Virus record (IMG/VR): IMGVR_UViG_3300031671_000549
Location: 1 to 43,042 of that record
Length of the DNA: 43,042 nt
Strand: one strand, 5' to 3'
DNA from: a virus
How positions within the stretch are numbered: the stretch's first letter is position 1; each line of letters starts with the position of its first letter. The notes under the pieces are model-generated. The model made no database searches. It was not told the DNA's origin and worked only from the letters and a program-made list of their open reading frames with translations. Of this stretch, positions 21,174-29,997 are shown piece after piece. The translations under genes were made by a program, and so were the position numbers.

Positions 21174-22391
21174 CTAAGCGTGCGTCTTGCAGACGACGAA
21201 GGCTTGAGGAAGAACGACTACGAACGCGTGGCGGTGCTTGTACACGATTCCGCGCTGGTCGGAGAGGGCGATCTCTTTTCCGCCGAAGCTGCCGGATTCG
21301 AACTGCGCAACCCGCATGTCGCCCTTGTCGCCGAAGGCGGCCGCTTTCATGTTCCCGAAGATCAGGAACGCGGTACCTGCCTGCGAAGAGGCGGTGTTGG
21401 TGGGAAGCCAGCGGTTCGTGTAGACCGGGAAGCCGAGGATCGAACCAGCCGGACGGATAGGACCGCCAGTCGGGTCGATGTCCAAGGTCGCCGGAGACGC
21501 GAGGCCGCCGAAGAGCAAGACGGGCAAGCCGTTCGAGCCTTCCTGCGTGCGGAGGGCAGCCCAGACGGTGCGGTGCATGTAGAATGCGGCACCTTCCAAG
21601 ATGGATTCCTCCAGTAAGCCGATCATCGCGGACGAGTCCTTGATGACGTCAAAGCTGGCGTAGGTCGTGCCACTGGCGAGCGTATAGGTCTGCGTGTTCG
21701 CCGCGTTCAAGATGCCGACGAAGGGACCGGGGGCCGTGGTTGCGGTTCCGCCGATGAACCCTTGCTGGTCGATCATGTTCGCGAGCGCTTCGCCGGCCAT
21801 TGCGAGGAGCCAGTCAGCGAGCTGCACGGAGGCGTCGGCCAAAAGGTCGTTGCCAACCGTGAATGCAAGCTGCCATTTCCGGGCAATGAGGACCGCTTGG
21901 CCGAAGGTCAAGCCGGTAACCGTTCCGGGAAGGTCAACGCCGACGTAGGAGCCGGTAAGGAACGAGCCGGTGTAGTTCGGGATGCCGAGCTCATCGGTTT
22001 TCATGGGCCATTTCTGGCACTGCTTCATGATCGTTCCAACGGATGCGGCGATACGGAGAATGGCGTCAGCCACTTCCGGCTCGACCAAGTATCCGCCGCG
22101 GTTGTCCTGTTCCTCGATGAGCGCTTCGTTGGCTTTCACCTTCAAAGCACCCTCGCGGAAGCCGCGATAGACCGCCTGCACCTGCTTGGCGAAGGCGATC
22201 TTCCGCTCGCTGTCCAAGGCGGACACGTCGCGTCCCTTGACGGAACGCTCGATGAGCATTTGCTCAACGACTTTGCGCGCGTTCTTTACGGAAACTTCCT
22301 CCATCGTGGGGATGAGGGACTTTTCCATAAAGTCGTTAAAGCCTTTCGAGACTGTTTCTTCAACAGCCTTAACAACTAATTCTTTGTCCAT
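21174..22391 (-). CDS. Major capsid protein, HK97 fold
   Basis: A 405-residue protein. The first ~100 residues are a charged helical delta/scaffold-like segment (VEETVSKGFNDFMEKSLIPTMEEVSV...). The mature HK97 fold starts near 105 (LIEEQDNRGGYLVEPEVADAILRIAASVGTI). Conserved features include TDELGIPNYTG, LADASVQLADWLLAMAGEALANMIDQQGF, and at the C-terminus ILGFPVYTNRWLP and DKGDMRVAQFESGSFGGKEIALSDQRGIVYKHRHAFVVV. The upstream protease would remove the N-terminal segment after assembly. The gene lies directly downstream of the protease gene in the head module. Confidence 0.93.
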   Translation of the reverse strand: MDKELVVKAVEETVSKGFNDFMEKSLIPTMEEVSVKNARKVVEQMLIERSVKGRDVSALDSERKIAFAKQVQAVYRGFREGALKVKANEALIEEQDNRGGYLVEPEVADAILRIAASVGTIMKQCQKWPMKTDELGIPNYTGSFLTGSYVGVDLPGTVTGLTFGQAVLIARKWQLAFTVGNDLLADASVQLADWLLAMAGEALANMIDQQGFIGGTATTAPGPFVGILNAANTQTYTLASGTTYASFDVIKDSSAMIGLLEESILEGAAFYMHRTVWAALRTQEGSNGLPVLLFGGLASPATLDIDPTGGPIRPAGSILGFPVYTNRWLPTNTASSQAGTAFLIFGNMKAAAFGDKGDMRVAQFESGSFGGKEIALSDQRGIVYKHRHAFVVVLPQAFVVCKTHA

Positions 22392-22414
22392 TTATTGAGT
22401 TATGGAGCGTGGTC

Positions 22415-24313
22415 TTATCGACGAGCGGGGAAGTGCTTCCGAAACTTTTGGTTGAGGTCTTCGAGAGCCTGCCCGACCGCCTTATCGACCGTCCGAAGCA
22501 CCTGGCGATTCACCATGAACGCCTCAAACGTGTCGCTGGTGGGCCGGATGTCTCTGACCTCGACCTTGGGTTTCGGGGCAGCGCCGGATTTTTCCGGCTT
22601 CTGTTCCTCCTCCTCGCTACCCGCATCGGGACCGATGAGGTCCTTTAGGGCCGCGATTTGCTTCTCGTGATGGGCTACCGCCGCGTCAATGATGGACTTG
22701 ATCTTCTCCTTGTTCTTGGCCGAGATTTCGCGTCCGCTCTTCCTGGCCAGTAATTCGAGGATCTTCTTGTCCTCATCATCGGCTTGGTCATTGTCGCCGT
22801 CGCCATCCGGGTCTTCGGGGCTCTCCGGCGCGGGCGTGTCAAGCGCCGCCTTCTTGTGCCGCGCAAGCTCCTTTTCCGCCTTCTCTTCGAACTCGTCGAT
22901 GGCTTTCTTGCCTTCCTCGCGGGTTTCCGGCTCGCTCGGATCGCCGTCCGGCCAGTCCTTCTTGAACTCGTCAATCGCTTTTTCAAACGTCTTGACGTGC
23001 TTCTCGTGCTCGTCCTTCATCGCTTTGCGGTACTCGTCGATGGATTTCTTCGGCGCCTGGTCTTCAAGCTGGTAATTCTCGTCAATCGCTTTGAGCGTCT
23101 TTTCGAGGTGGTCAGCGTGCTCGCCCTCCATCTTTTCCGTGAATTCGTCGATGGCTTTTTCGTGATCCTCCTTGCGGGCCGCTTTCTTTTCGTCGCCCAG
23201 CGCTTTCTCACGGAACTCGTCGATGCTCTTTACGATGGCTTTCGCGTGCCGCTCATGCTCCGACGTGAGGGCCTTGTGAAGCTCTTCGTGCTCGTCCTTG
23301 GCGGCTTTGTTGCCTTTGCCGTCCTCCTTGGGAACGCACACGAGCTTGCCCGGATTGTCGGAATCTTCGGCAAGCACGCCCAGCGAGCCGTCCGGCATTT
23401 CGCACGAATCGCCTACCTCCTCGGCTTTCACGGCTTTCTCGAACTCCGGCGGTTCCTTGTCGAATTCCTTGTAGTGTTTGGCGAGATGTGAATAAACGGC
23501 GTGCTTGTCCTTTTCCGGGATATCTGCGCCGCCGCGCGCGCCCTTAAGCGCGCCCATCGCGGCCCGAACGCCGTTCCAGACGGCCTTCAGGTCGGAAGCG
23601 CGGTGGTGCGGGAGCTTGTAGGACGATTTAACGTCGGGGTTCTCGGCGTCGTACCACGCGCAGATGTCCTTCAACTTTTTGAAATCTTCGCCGCACTCCT
23701 TCACTTCCGCCGGGCCGTCCCAAGCGGTATCGGGATCAGCTTTGCCGTGGTCCTTGTACGGAACCGCGCCTTTGGTCGTGAAACTGAATCCCTTCATGAC
23801 GAGCTGCGGAAGGTTCAAGCCCATCTTTTCCGCTTCGCGGACGGACAACGCCTGCGCGTTCGCGGGAACCGGAACAACGCTGATCTCCAAAAGCTCGTAC
23901 GAACCGTCGTCGTGCTCGATGTAGCCGACGGAGGTGGCGTTCAGATAGCCCTCTTGGACGAGCGCGGCGATTTGGGCGGCGAACGGATTGGCATCCGCCG
24001 GCGCGAACTTGACCGTGGCGACGGTTTGCTCGCCTTCCGTCTTGATGTCCGTGCAGATGCCGATGGGCGGTTCGCCGTAGTTGTGCGCCCAGAGGATGAC
24101 GGGGTTCTTCTTGAAGTTTGCGAAGTTCCACTTCGACTGGTCGAGCTCGTCGCCCTGCCGGTCTATCGCGGAGGTGGAAACGACGAACGTGAATTCCTGG
24201 CCTTCGGAATCAGCCTCGGTCTTGGCGATGACTTCATCGGTCTCCTGCTTTTCGAGAGCGGCTTTGAAGTCCTTGAGGAGCTCTGCTGAGAATTTCTTGA
24301 GTGTTTCGTTCAT
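22415..24313 (-). CDS. HK97-type prohead protease fused to linker and repeat scaffold
   Basis: A 632-residue protein, far longer than the usual ~200-residue U35 prohead protease. Residues 35-160 are the protease domain, with a likely catalytic triad His77 (LWAHNYG), Ser128 (NATSVGY) and Glu143 (LLEISVVPVPA). Residues 185-290 hold a second recognisable segment (DPDTAWDGPAEVKECGEDFKKLKDICAWYD..., MGALKGARGGADIPEKDKHAVYSHLAKHYKEFD). From ~360 to ~500 lie six copies of an (A/S)IDE(F/Y) helical unit, then an acidic stretch and a C-terminal helix. It probably combines maturation protease and scaffold. No clear ribosome site precedes ATG 24313. A small hairpin lies upstream. Confidence 0.85.
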   Translation of the reverse strand: MNETLKKFSAELLKDFKAALEKQETDEVIAKTEADSEGQEFTFVVSTSAIDRQGDELDQSKWNFANFKKNPVILWAHNYGEPPIGICTDIKTEGEQTVATVKFAPADANPFAAQIAALVQEGYLNATSVGYIEHDDGSYELLEISVVPVPANAQALSVREAEKMGLNLPQLVMKGFSFTTKGAVPYKDHGKADPDTAWDGPAEVKECGEDFKKLKDICAWYDAENPDVKSSYKLPHHRASDLKAVWNGVRAAMGALKGARGGADIPEKDKHAVYSHLAKHYKEFDKEPPEFEKAVKAEEVGDSCEMPDGSLGVLAEDSDNPGKLVCVPKEDGKGNKAAKDEHEELHKALTSEHERHAKAIVKSIDEFREKALGDEKKAARKEDHEKAIDEFTEKMEGEHADHLEKTLKAIDENYQLEDQAPKKSIDEYRKAMKDEHEKHVKTFEKAIDEFKKDWPDGDPSEPETREEGKKAIDEFEEKAEKELARHKKAALDTPAPESPEDPDGDGDNDQADDEDKKILELLARKSGREISAKNKEKIKSIIDAAVAHHEKQIAALKDLIGPDAGSEEEEQKPEKSGAAPKPKVEVRDIRPTSDTFEAFMVNRQVLRTVDKAVGQALEDLNQKFRKHFPARR

Positions 24314-24332
24314 GATCCCGGGAGAGGTGGGA

Positions 24333-24363
24333 GATCCTAGTGGTGAGGTAGGAACTAGGGATC
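24333..24363. promoter_or_regulatory. Imperfect hairpin upstream of the protease gene
   Basis: GATCCTAGT (24333-24341) pairs with ACTAGGGATC (24354-24363) with one bulged base around a 12-base loop, in the leader of the protease gene. No U-run follows. A role in translation or processing is possible. Confidence 0.4.
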
Positions 24364-24376
24364 GGTGGGTTTTTGC

Positions 24377-24991
24377 TTACTTGCTTTCAGTGTAGCAAAT
24401 CGGCTTTTTGATGCCCTGTGGATATCTCGGGAGGAGGTCGAGGCACGGCGAGAATTCCAGATCGCCGGGCGTGACGCGCGGGCACGGCACGAGCGGGTTC
24501 AGAAGCGGCAGGCGGCCGGCTTCGAAACCGGCCGCAATGAGGTCGGAGCAAAACCAGCTCTCATCCTGCCGCCAGTCGCCGATATCCAAGCCCCAATCGA
24601 ACACGCCGCGCCACCAGTAAGGTTTTCCGAGTTGCCTGAGAAGAAACCCCTGCAAGAGCCGGACGCGCCGCGCAGTCAATCCCGTTGCTGAGTAGCGCCG
24701 GATTGCGCTGTATTTCCAGAAATCGTGAATCCGCACGCCCTCGCTGATCGCGCCGATGAGGACCGGCCCTTTCTCGATCCGTTCCATGCTCACGGGATAC
24801 TTCCGGCTGATGGCCTTGTCCAAGAACTCCTTTTCGTTCTTGCCGGCGAAACGTCTCACGTCGGCCCGGAACGTCGGCCAACCGTTCGGGAAAAGGATGT
24901 CCACGTGGCTTGCCCACGAGCGGCTTTGCCAGCGGATGACGCGGGAGATGATGGAGTTGGTCGCGGAAAACTGGATGGTGACTTCAGACAT
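24377..24991 (-). CDS. YiiX/NlpC-P60-like permuted papain-fold hydrolase
   Basis: A 204-residue protein with the circularly permuted NlpC/P60 (YiiX/YebB-like) order: the His comes first in WASHVDI (His29) and the nucleophile later in SWFCSDLIAAGFEAG (Cys148). GKPYWW (122-127) precedes the Cys, as in the family. Such enzymes hydrolyse amide or acyl bonds, often in peptidoglycan or lipids. It sits between portal and protease genes in the head module. A virion-borne peptidoglycan hydrolase used at entry is one inference, and an intracellular amidase another. It starts three bases after the portal stop. Confidence 0.75.
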   Translation of the reverse strand: MSEVTIQFSATNSIISRVIRWQSRSWASHVDILFPNGWPTFRADVRRFAGKNEKEFLDKAISRKYPVSMERIEKGPVLIGAISEGVRIHDFWKYSAIRRYSATGLTARRVRLLQGFLLRQLGKPYWWRGVFDWGLDIGDWRQDESWFCSDLIAAGFEAGRLPLLNPLVPCPRVTPGDLEFSPCLDLLPRYPQGIKKPICYTESK

Positions 24992-24994
24992 GCC

Positions 24995-27319
24995 TTAATC
25001 GAGCGAAATATCCTCGGGCAAAACAGTGCATTGGCAGTTCGGATGAAGCGGAGGAGCGCCCACGCCGGAATAGTCGATGTTCATGGTCTGGTCGCCAACG
25101 GTGAGCGAATCGCCTTGGTCGAGGAAGTTCTTGTCGATGGACACCGTGGAGCCGTTCAGCGATTCGCAGAACTCGCACGGCTTATTTCCGGCGGTGTACC
25201 ACGTAAGCGAATGGACGACGCCGCTCTGGCGCCATGCTTCCCTTTGCGCGTAGTTCGCGGCCCGGAATGATTCCGTCCGCGCAACCCGCTCCGCGCGCCA
25301 GGTGTCGCTCCACTCGTAAATCTGCTTCACGTTGTCGCGGATCTCCGAAAGCGGTGCGCCCGCCGAAAGCCCTTCGTTGATTTTGCTTTCAAGCGTCGCG
25401 AGCGTCGTTTCGTTGTAGCTCTTCGCCATTCTTTGCACCGATTCGTGCAACGCCTTCTGTGCGGCCGGTTCCGTGAGAGGATTGAGGTTCGGCTTGCCCA
25501 CTTTCGAAGCCGCGATCAATCCTTCCGCCTCAAACAGCTTTTCGAGCGTGGGCGTCAAGGCGTCCACCGTGAGCGAGATCCATTTCTCGATGTCGAATAG
25601 CTTGGCGGGATTGACGGCTTTTTCGATGGCCTTGTCAAGGTTTGCCAGGACTTCCTTTTGCTGCTCCTCGTTCAGCTTGTGGACCGTTTCGACGATCTCT
25701 TTCTCCGCGTTCCGGGTGCGTTCGTCGAATTCCTTCCAGAGCGCAAGCTTCTTCTCGGGATCGGTTTCGAACTTCTTCGTTCCGAGCTTCTTCTTCAATT
25801 CCTCGGCAACCTTCTCGGCAAGGCTCTTTGCCATTTCGCTCCGCTGCTTCGCCCTGCTCTGCAATTTCGCGCGCGGAGGGCGGAACGCAACGCGCTCGCC
25901 GTTCGCTGCTTTCACGATCTTGGCCTTGACCGCCGTGTCATGGATGTCTTTCGCGCTTCCCTTGTCTGCTTCCGGCGTTACGTCACCTTCGCTGGTCGGT
26001 TCTCCGACCGGCCCCATCGTGGTCGGGGACATGAGCACGTCGCCGCCCTCCACAGGGCCGAGGCCCATGAATTCCTCGCGCGCTTCGTTCACGGTGAGCA
26101 CGGGCTGGTTGTCCACTACCGCCTGCATTTCCTGCGTCCGGAACTGCCGGTCTTCGGGGACGGGGTCGATGAAGGTGATGTAGAGATTGTCGCCGTAGCG
26201 CGGGACGAGCTTCTCGTTGAGGAAGCTGCAAATGAGCTGCATGCGCGGCCGGATAACGCGCTTCGAGAAGACGTAGTCGGCCGTCTCCGCGGTGGCGCGG
26301 TTCGTGTCTGATTCGGCCGTGCCGAGGATCGTCTTTGAAACCCGGAATCCTGCGAGGATGCGGTCGCGCACGTCCTCCGAGAGGTTCTTGAAGTCCATGT
26401 CCTTCGGGCTGGAACCGGCCGTTTTCCACGTGACGCCCTTGGGCAGCACGGCGATGCGGTTCATGTTGTCGATGCCGCCATGCACGTCCATAAAGCCGAT
26501 TTTCAAGGACTCGATCTGCGTTTCTGCGACGGCTCCGCTTTCCAAGAATCCGGCCGGCCGCGCGCCGTTCACGAAGAACTTGCGGTTGAATTCCATCGCG
26601 TAGTTGTCGAGGTCGATCCATGAGGCGATGCTCTGGACCGTCCCGACGCCCAAAAACGCGTTGCTCGGGTCGGGGTCGCGCAAATGGAGGATCTCGTAAG
26701 GCTTGAATGTGCGGTGCGAATTGCCGATCTTGATCTTGTAGCCGAGGAGCTGGTACGGGAACGTCGTGCGGTCGATGAGAACGCTCACGTCGCTCGGGTT
26801 CAGCGGATAGATGCCTTTGGGCTTGTCAAGGTCGTTCTTCACGCCTTCGAGATACCAGTAAGCGTTGCCGGCAAGGTCGAGATGGGCCGAGGTGAGGAAT
26901 TTCAATTCCGGCCCGGTCATGAACTCGTTCACGCCGTCGAGCAAGTCCAAAAGGTCGTGGTCTTCCTGCTCCTTGTGGTTCTTGCCGTTCACCTGGAACA
27001 GCCGGAACTCGATGTTCATGACTTCGTGGCCGATGGCTTTCACGGCCGCGTAAACGTAGCCGGTGTTATTCGCGAGCGCCTTCCCCGCGTCGATCTGCTG
27101 TCCGGCCGAAGGACGGTAGATCGCCATTGAATCGTCGGTATCGATCTCGGCGAATTTCCCTCCGGCTGATTTGCTCATGCCGTAGCGGTTGAATGTGAAG
27201 TTGCGCTCCTGCTCGTAGATCTCGGGTTCGATGCGGAAGACCTTGCGAAGCGTGCGGATCGGCCAGGACGGGCGGTTCTTTGCGGTGAGGGTGGTGGGTT
27301 GTTTCTCGGACTGCGCCAT
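24995..27319 (-). CDS. Portal protein fused to MuF-like head morphogenesis domain
   Basis: A 774-residue protein. Residues ~85-400 are a HK97-type portal (VYAAVKAIGHEVMNIEFRLFQ, LAGNAYWYLEG, FKPYEILHLRDPDPSN..., FNRKFFVNGARPAGFLE, SKTILGTAESDTNRATAETADYVFSKRVIRPRMQLI). Residues ~480-680 are long charged helices. The C-terminal ~110 residues carry the Mu gpF/SPP1 gp7 signature: RVARTESFRAANYAQREAW, LTWYTAGNKPCEFCESLNG and APPLHPNCQCTVLP. The portal forms the DNA-entry ring. The MuF part is a minor head protein and is normally a separate gene. The fusion is continuous, with no internal stop. Confidence 0.88.
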   Translation of the reverse strand: MAQSEKQPTTLTAKNRPSWPIRTLRKVFRIEPEIYEQERNFTFNRYGMSKSAGGKFAEIDTDDSMAIYRPSAGQQIDAGKALANNTGYVYAAVKAIGHEVMNIEFRLFQVNGKNHKEQEDHDLLDLLDGVNEFMTGPELKFLTSAHLDLAGNAYWYLEGVKNDLDKPKGIYPLNPSDVSVLIDRTTFPYQLLGYKIKIGNSHRTFKPYEILHLRDPDPSNAFLGVGTVQSIASWIDLDNYAMEFNRKFFVNGARPAGFLESGAVAETQIESLKIGFMDVHGGIDNMNRIAVLPKGVTWKTAGSSPKDMDFKNLSEDVRDRILAGFRVSKTILGTAESDTNRATAETADYVFSKRVIRPRMQLICSFLNEKLVPRYGDNLYITFIDPVPEDRQFRTQEMQAVVDNQPVLTVNEAREEFMGLGPVEGGDVLMSPTTMGPVGEPTSEGDVTPEADKGSAKDIHDTAVKAKIVKAANGERVAFRPPRAKLQSRAKQRSEMAKSLAEKVAEELKKKLGTKKFETDPEKKLALWKEFDERTRNAEKEIVETVHKLNEEQQKEVLANLDKAIEKAVNPAKLFDIEKWISLTVDALTPTLEKLFEAEGLIAASKVGKPNLNPLTEPAAQKALHESVQRMAKSYNETTLATLESKINEGLSAGAPLSEIRDNVKQIYEWSDTWRAERVARTESFRAANYAQREAWRQSGVVHSLTWYTAGNKPCEFCESLNGSTVSIDKNFLDQGDSLTVGDQTMNIDYSGVGAPPLHPNCQCTVLPEDISLD

Positions 27320-27322
27320 GCG

Positions 27323-27730
27323 TTATACGGCGATGATTTTCCCCTCCTTGACCTGGAAGGCGATGGATTTGCCGTCCGGCTTGGCGGCGATGCCCTGTGA
27401 GCGTTCGTAGCTGCACGCGATGGGCGTCTCGATGGTGAGCGGGTCGAGCGAGACGATCTTGTGCTGCGGCGTCGTCGCGAGCGGCATGTTGCAGTTCGGG
27501 CAGTTCAGGATCACCGCGTCGTATTCGGGCCAGAGAAGCTCGACGATTTGCTTCACTTCGTACTTCTTGCCGAACACTTGCCAGAGGAGGTTGCGGAAAT
27601 AGCCCTTGGGCGCTTCAAGGGGGATGCGCTCGAACTTCCGCACCGGCTCGCGCTTCGGGACGAACGTGAAATCGCCGGGGCTTGACAGGTCGGCGGAACT
27701 TTGAACACGGCGGACTTCGATGGCTTGCAT
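27323..27730 (-). CDS. Small protein upstream of portal, unknown
   Basis: A 135-residue protein with a single CPNC knuckle (NCPNCNMPLATTPQHKIV, about residues 75-92), a basic amphipathic middle (GYFRNLLWQVFGKKYEVKQIVELLWPEYD) and a C-terminal beta strand pair (GKSIAFQVKEGKIIAV). It is between the terminase and portal genes, three bases from the portal ATG. A role in head assembly or DNA packaging is inferred from position. The zinc knuckle may be structural. Family not recognised. Confidence 0.65.
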   Translation of the reverse strand: MQAIEVRRVQSSADLSSPGDFTFVPKREPVRKFERIPLEAPKGYFRNLLWQVFGKKYEVKQIVELLWPEYDAVILNCPNCNMPLATTPQHKIVSLDPLTIETPIACSYERSQGIAAKPDGKSIAFQVKEGKIIAV

Positions 27731-27818
27731 GGAGGGATTAGCTTCAGTTTAACGTTTCGGCGCAAAAAGACCATGTGCATAAGAGTCGTGCTAGAATGGG
27801 CCGATTCGGAGGTTCGCG

Positions 27819-28010
27819 ATGAGCCAGAAGAAGAGATTTGCCGTCGGCGCAAAGGTTCGCGTGAAGATGCCTGGCGTAAACGGTATCGTCAAGACCGTTT
27901 CCGACGAGATAGGTGCGTTGGGCGAATACTGGCACACAATTGAAACAGAACACGGGGAACGCCAGGAACCCGGCTCAAATCTTGAACTGATTCCGAAAGC
28001 ACAAAGTTAG
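27819..28010 (+). CDS. 63-aa KOW/SH3-like protein, plus-strand gene inside the late operon
   Basis: A 63-residue protein, MSQKKRFAVGAKVRVKMPGVNG..., that reads as a small beta-barrel of KOW/SH3 type, with VGAKVRVKMPGVNGIV and a second half ALGEYWHTIETEHGERQEPGSNLELIP. I recall close relatives in bacteria, without known function. It has its own plus-strand signals: TAGAAT as a possible -10 (27792-27797), with only a weak -35, and GGAGG ten bases before the ATG. It is transcribed against the late operon and converges on the terminase stop (28015) with four bases between. It is likely an accessory insertion. Confidence 0.75.
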   Translation: MSQKKRFAVGAKVRVKMPGVNGIVKTVSDEIGALGEYWHTIETEHGERQEPGSNLELIPKAQS

Positions 28011-28014
28011 CGTC

Positions 28015-29457
28015 TCACGCCTCAATCCACCTAATCTTCGGCAGTTCCAACCCCTGCTCGACAAGTCCCTGCACGAGCCACACGAGGGCGTCGGCCAAGT
28101 CGTCATGCGACTCCACGCCGAGATTGAAAAGCTGCCCGAGCAATTCCTCGCACCCGTTCCGGGGAAAGAGCACCGTCCCGTTCTTGATGTACGGCGCAAT
28201 GACCTGCAATCTTGACCGCTTGTCCGTGGTCGGCTTCATTGGCACGACCGGCAGCATCGCGCGCTCCATCTCCTGTATCGCGGCTTTCTGGTAGCCCACG
28301 TCCTCCACGAAAAAGAGATTTGCGCCTTTCAGTTCGCCGGGGATGTTCCGCACGTGCTGCAAGAAGTCATGGAAAACGACGTGCTTGTTGAAGGGATTGG
28401 GACGCACGAAAATCTTCGGTGCGTCCTCCACGTAAAACACTTCGCCGGAAACGATGCTCGTATAGTCCGCGCTCTCGGCTTGTGAGATGGCGAGGTCGAT
28501 GCCGTGCCCCTTGAGCGAAGCAGCCGATTTCGGCTTTTCGTCGTAGTAATGAATATCCTCCGGCTTGATGATCTGGTCTTCCTCGGCGACGATCTTGAGC
28601 AACATTTCCCGCTGCCACGCGACCGCGCCCATGTCGCGCTCTTTGTCCTTCAAGCTCTGTTCGGTCGGGTACATCGCCGGCCACGTGCATTTGCCGTCCT
28701 TATCGATCAGCGGGAATTCGAGAACGTTGAAACCCGTGTCGGGAGCCTTGAGGCGCGAAAGCAGCGCGTCCATGTGGAGCAGGTTGCCGATGACGACGAG
28801 CTTGCCTTTGCGCGCATCGATGCCCGGCATGATCTCGGAATGGAGCCAGCGGTCGGTCTTGTCGCGGTTTTCCTTCGTCCTCACCCATTCGCCGTCCTCC
28901 GGGTCGTCGATGACGACGAGCTTCGGGCGGTATTGGAGATGCCGCAGTCCCCGCACCTTCTGGCCGCGCGAACGGGCAAGGATTCGGACGCCGTTCGAGA
29001 GGACGATGTTCTGCTTCTGCCATTCCTCGCCTTCGCCCTTCAAAGCGAAGTCCTCGATGACGTTGCCCTTGATCTCGCCGTAGTCCTGCTTGATGAGGGT
29101 GTTCGTTTCGAGCTCGTGCTTTATCGCAGAGATGTTGAGCGTGGCCTGCCTGCTCGAATCGGCGACGAGGATGATGAAGGGAAATTTATCGGGATGTTCG
29201 AGCGCGGCCCACAAAGGCAACGCCAAGCTGCCGAACGTGCTTTTGCCGGAGCCGCGGAAGCCGATGATGAGCAACCGGCGGTCATCGTCGCTTTCTAACG
29301 CATGGATGAGCTCGGGATGGAATGAGGCGGGAGGGTCGGTGAAATAGCCGGTGAGGTAGACAAGCGAAAAGCCGAGGAGCGTCTTTGCGCTTGCCCGGCG
29401 CGCATCGTGCGTATCGAAAAGCGAATCAACCGGCTGGATTGCTGTTTGTTCCGGCAT
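28015..29457 (-). CDS. terL: Terminase large subunit
   Basis: A 480-residue packaging motor. The ATPase has Walker A GFRGSGKS (residues 66-73) and Walker B VVIDDPED (181-188), with an R-rich loop RSRGQKVRGLRH before it. The C-terminal nuclease domain shows GIDLAIS (Asp321), FFVEDVGYQK (Glu385/Asp386) and ESHDDLADALVWL near 450-463, the three acidic clusters of the RNase-H-fold headful/cos nuclease. Length is normal. It overlaps the small terminase by 32 bases. It docks on the portal, cuts concatemers and pumps DNA into the prohead. Confidence 0.93.
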   Translation of the reverse strand: MPEQTAIQPVDSLFDTHDARRASAKTLLGFSLVYLTGYFTDPPASFHPELIHALESDDDRRLLIIGFRGSGKSTFGSLALPLWAALEHPDKFPFIILVADSSRQATLNISAIKHELETNTLIKQDYGEIKGNVIEDFALKGEGEEWQKQNIVLSNGVRILARSRGQKVRGLRHLQYRPKLVVIDDPEDGEWVRTKENRDKTDRWLHSEIMPGIDARKGKLVVIGNLLHMDALLSRLKAPDTGFNVLEFPLIDKDGKCTWPAMYPTEQSLKDKERDMGAVAWQREMLLKIVAEEDQIIKPEDIHYYDEKPKSAASLKGHGIDLAISQAESADYTSIVSGEVFYVEDAPKIFVRPNPFNKHVVFHDFLQHVRNIPGELKGANLFFVEDVGYQKAAIQEMERAMLPVVPMKPTTDKRSRLQVIAPYIKNGTVLFPRNGCEELLGQLFNLGVESHDDLADALVWLVQGLVEQGLELPKIRWIEA

Positions 29458-29944
29458 CCTCCTTCGGGGCTTCTAACAATCCCCAGTTCTCAAAAACGGA
29501 GCGAATCGCCTGCTTGCGCTCTTCGTGAAGCGGCGTGTTGCGGATCATGAGGTCGATGCTTCCGCGCTTGCGCTCAAACACGCCCGCGTCAAAGAGCTTT
29601 TCGAAAACCACGCTGTACGCCTCGCGCACCTCGCGCATGGCAAGTGCCTTGTCCATGTTTCGGGCCATCGGGTCGTTGATGATCTCCCATCCCGCGCGGG
29701 CGATCTCGGCCATGGCGTCCTGGAACGCGGCAAGGGCCGTGTTCAGCGTCCATGTGTCGGCGCGCTTGATCCGTTCCGTGTACACGCTTTTCAAAAGCTG
29801 GCCTAAGTATTTGCGGTCGAGCCGGATGCCATCCTGCTCAAGCCGCATCTGAAGCTCGCGCTGGGTGATCTGCGGGTTCTGCGAAAGCACGCCGCGGATT
29901 TTCGACTTGTAGAGCTGCTTGTGTTCGGCTGATATGCGCGGCAT
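29426..29944 (-). CDS. Terminase small subunit-like DNA-binding protein
   Basis: A 172-residue protein directly upstream of the large terminase, overlapping it. The N-terminal ~60 residues contain a helix-turn-helix-like segment (QITQRELQMRLEQDGIRLDRKYLGQLLKSVYTERI), followed by long helices (TLNTALAAFQDAMAEIARAGWEIINDP, MREVREAYSVVFEKLFDAGVF) suited to oligomerisation. This is the usual arrangement of small terminase subunits that recognise the packaging site. A small acidic tail ends the protein. Start ATG 29944 lies 24 bases downstream of a good -10, with no visible Shine-Dalgarno. Confidence 0.75.
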   Translation of the reverse strand: MPRISAEHKQLYKSKIRGVLSQNPQITQRELQMRLEQDGIRLDRKYLGQLLKSVYTERIKRADTWTLNTALAAFQDAMAEIARAGWEIINDPMARNMDKALAMREVREAYSVVFEKLFDAGVFERKRGSIDLMIRNTPLHEERKQAIRSVFENWGLLEAPKEDAGTNSNPAG

Positions 29945-29968
29945 GAGGTGATTGGAGGGATTGCTTTC

Positions 29969-29996
29969 ATCATAGCTGGATGGCGCCCTCGTGCAA
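29969..29996 (-). promoter_or_regulatory. Probable promoter of the late (terminase-head-tail) operon
   Basis: On the minus strand a TATGAT -10 (29969-29974, 5 of 6) with 16 bases to TTGCAC (29991-29996, 3 of 6). It is the only promoter-like sequence found just before the terminase genes and is followed within 25 bases by the small terminase ATG. Confidence 0.45.
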
Positions 29997-29997
29997 G

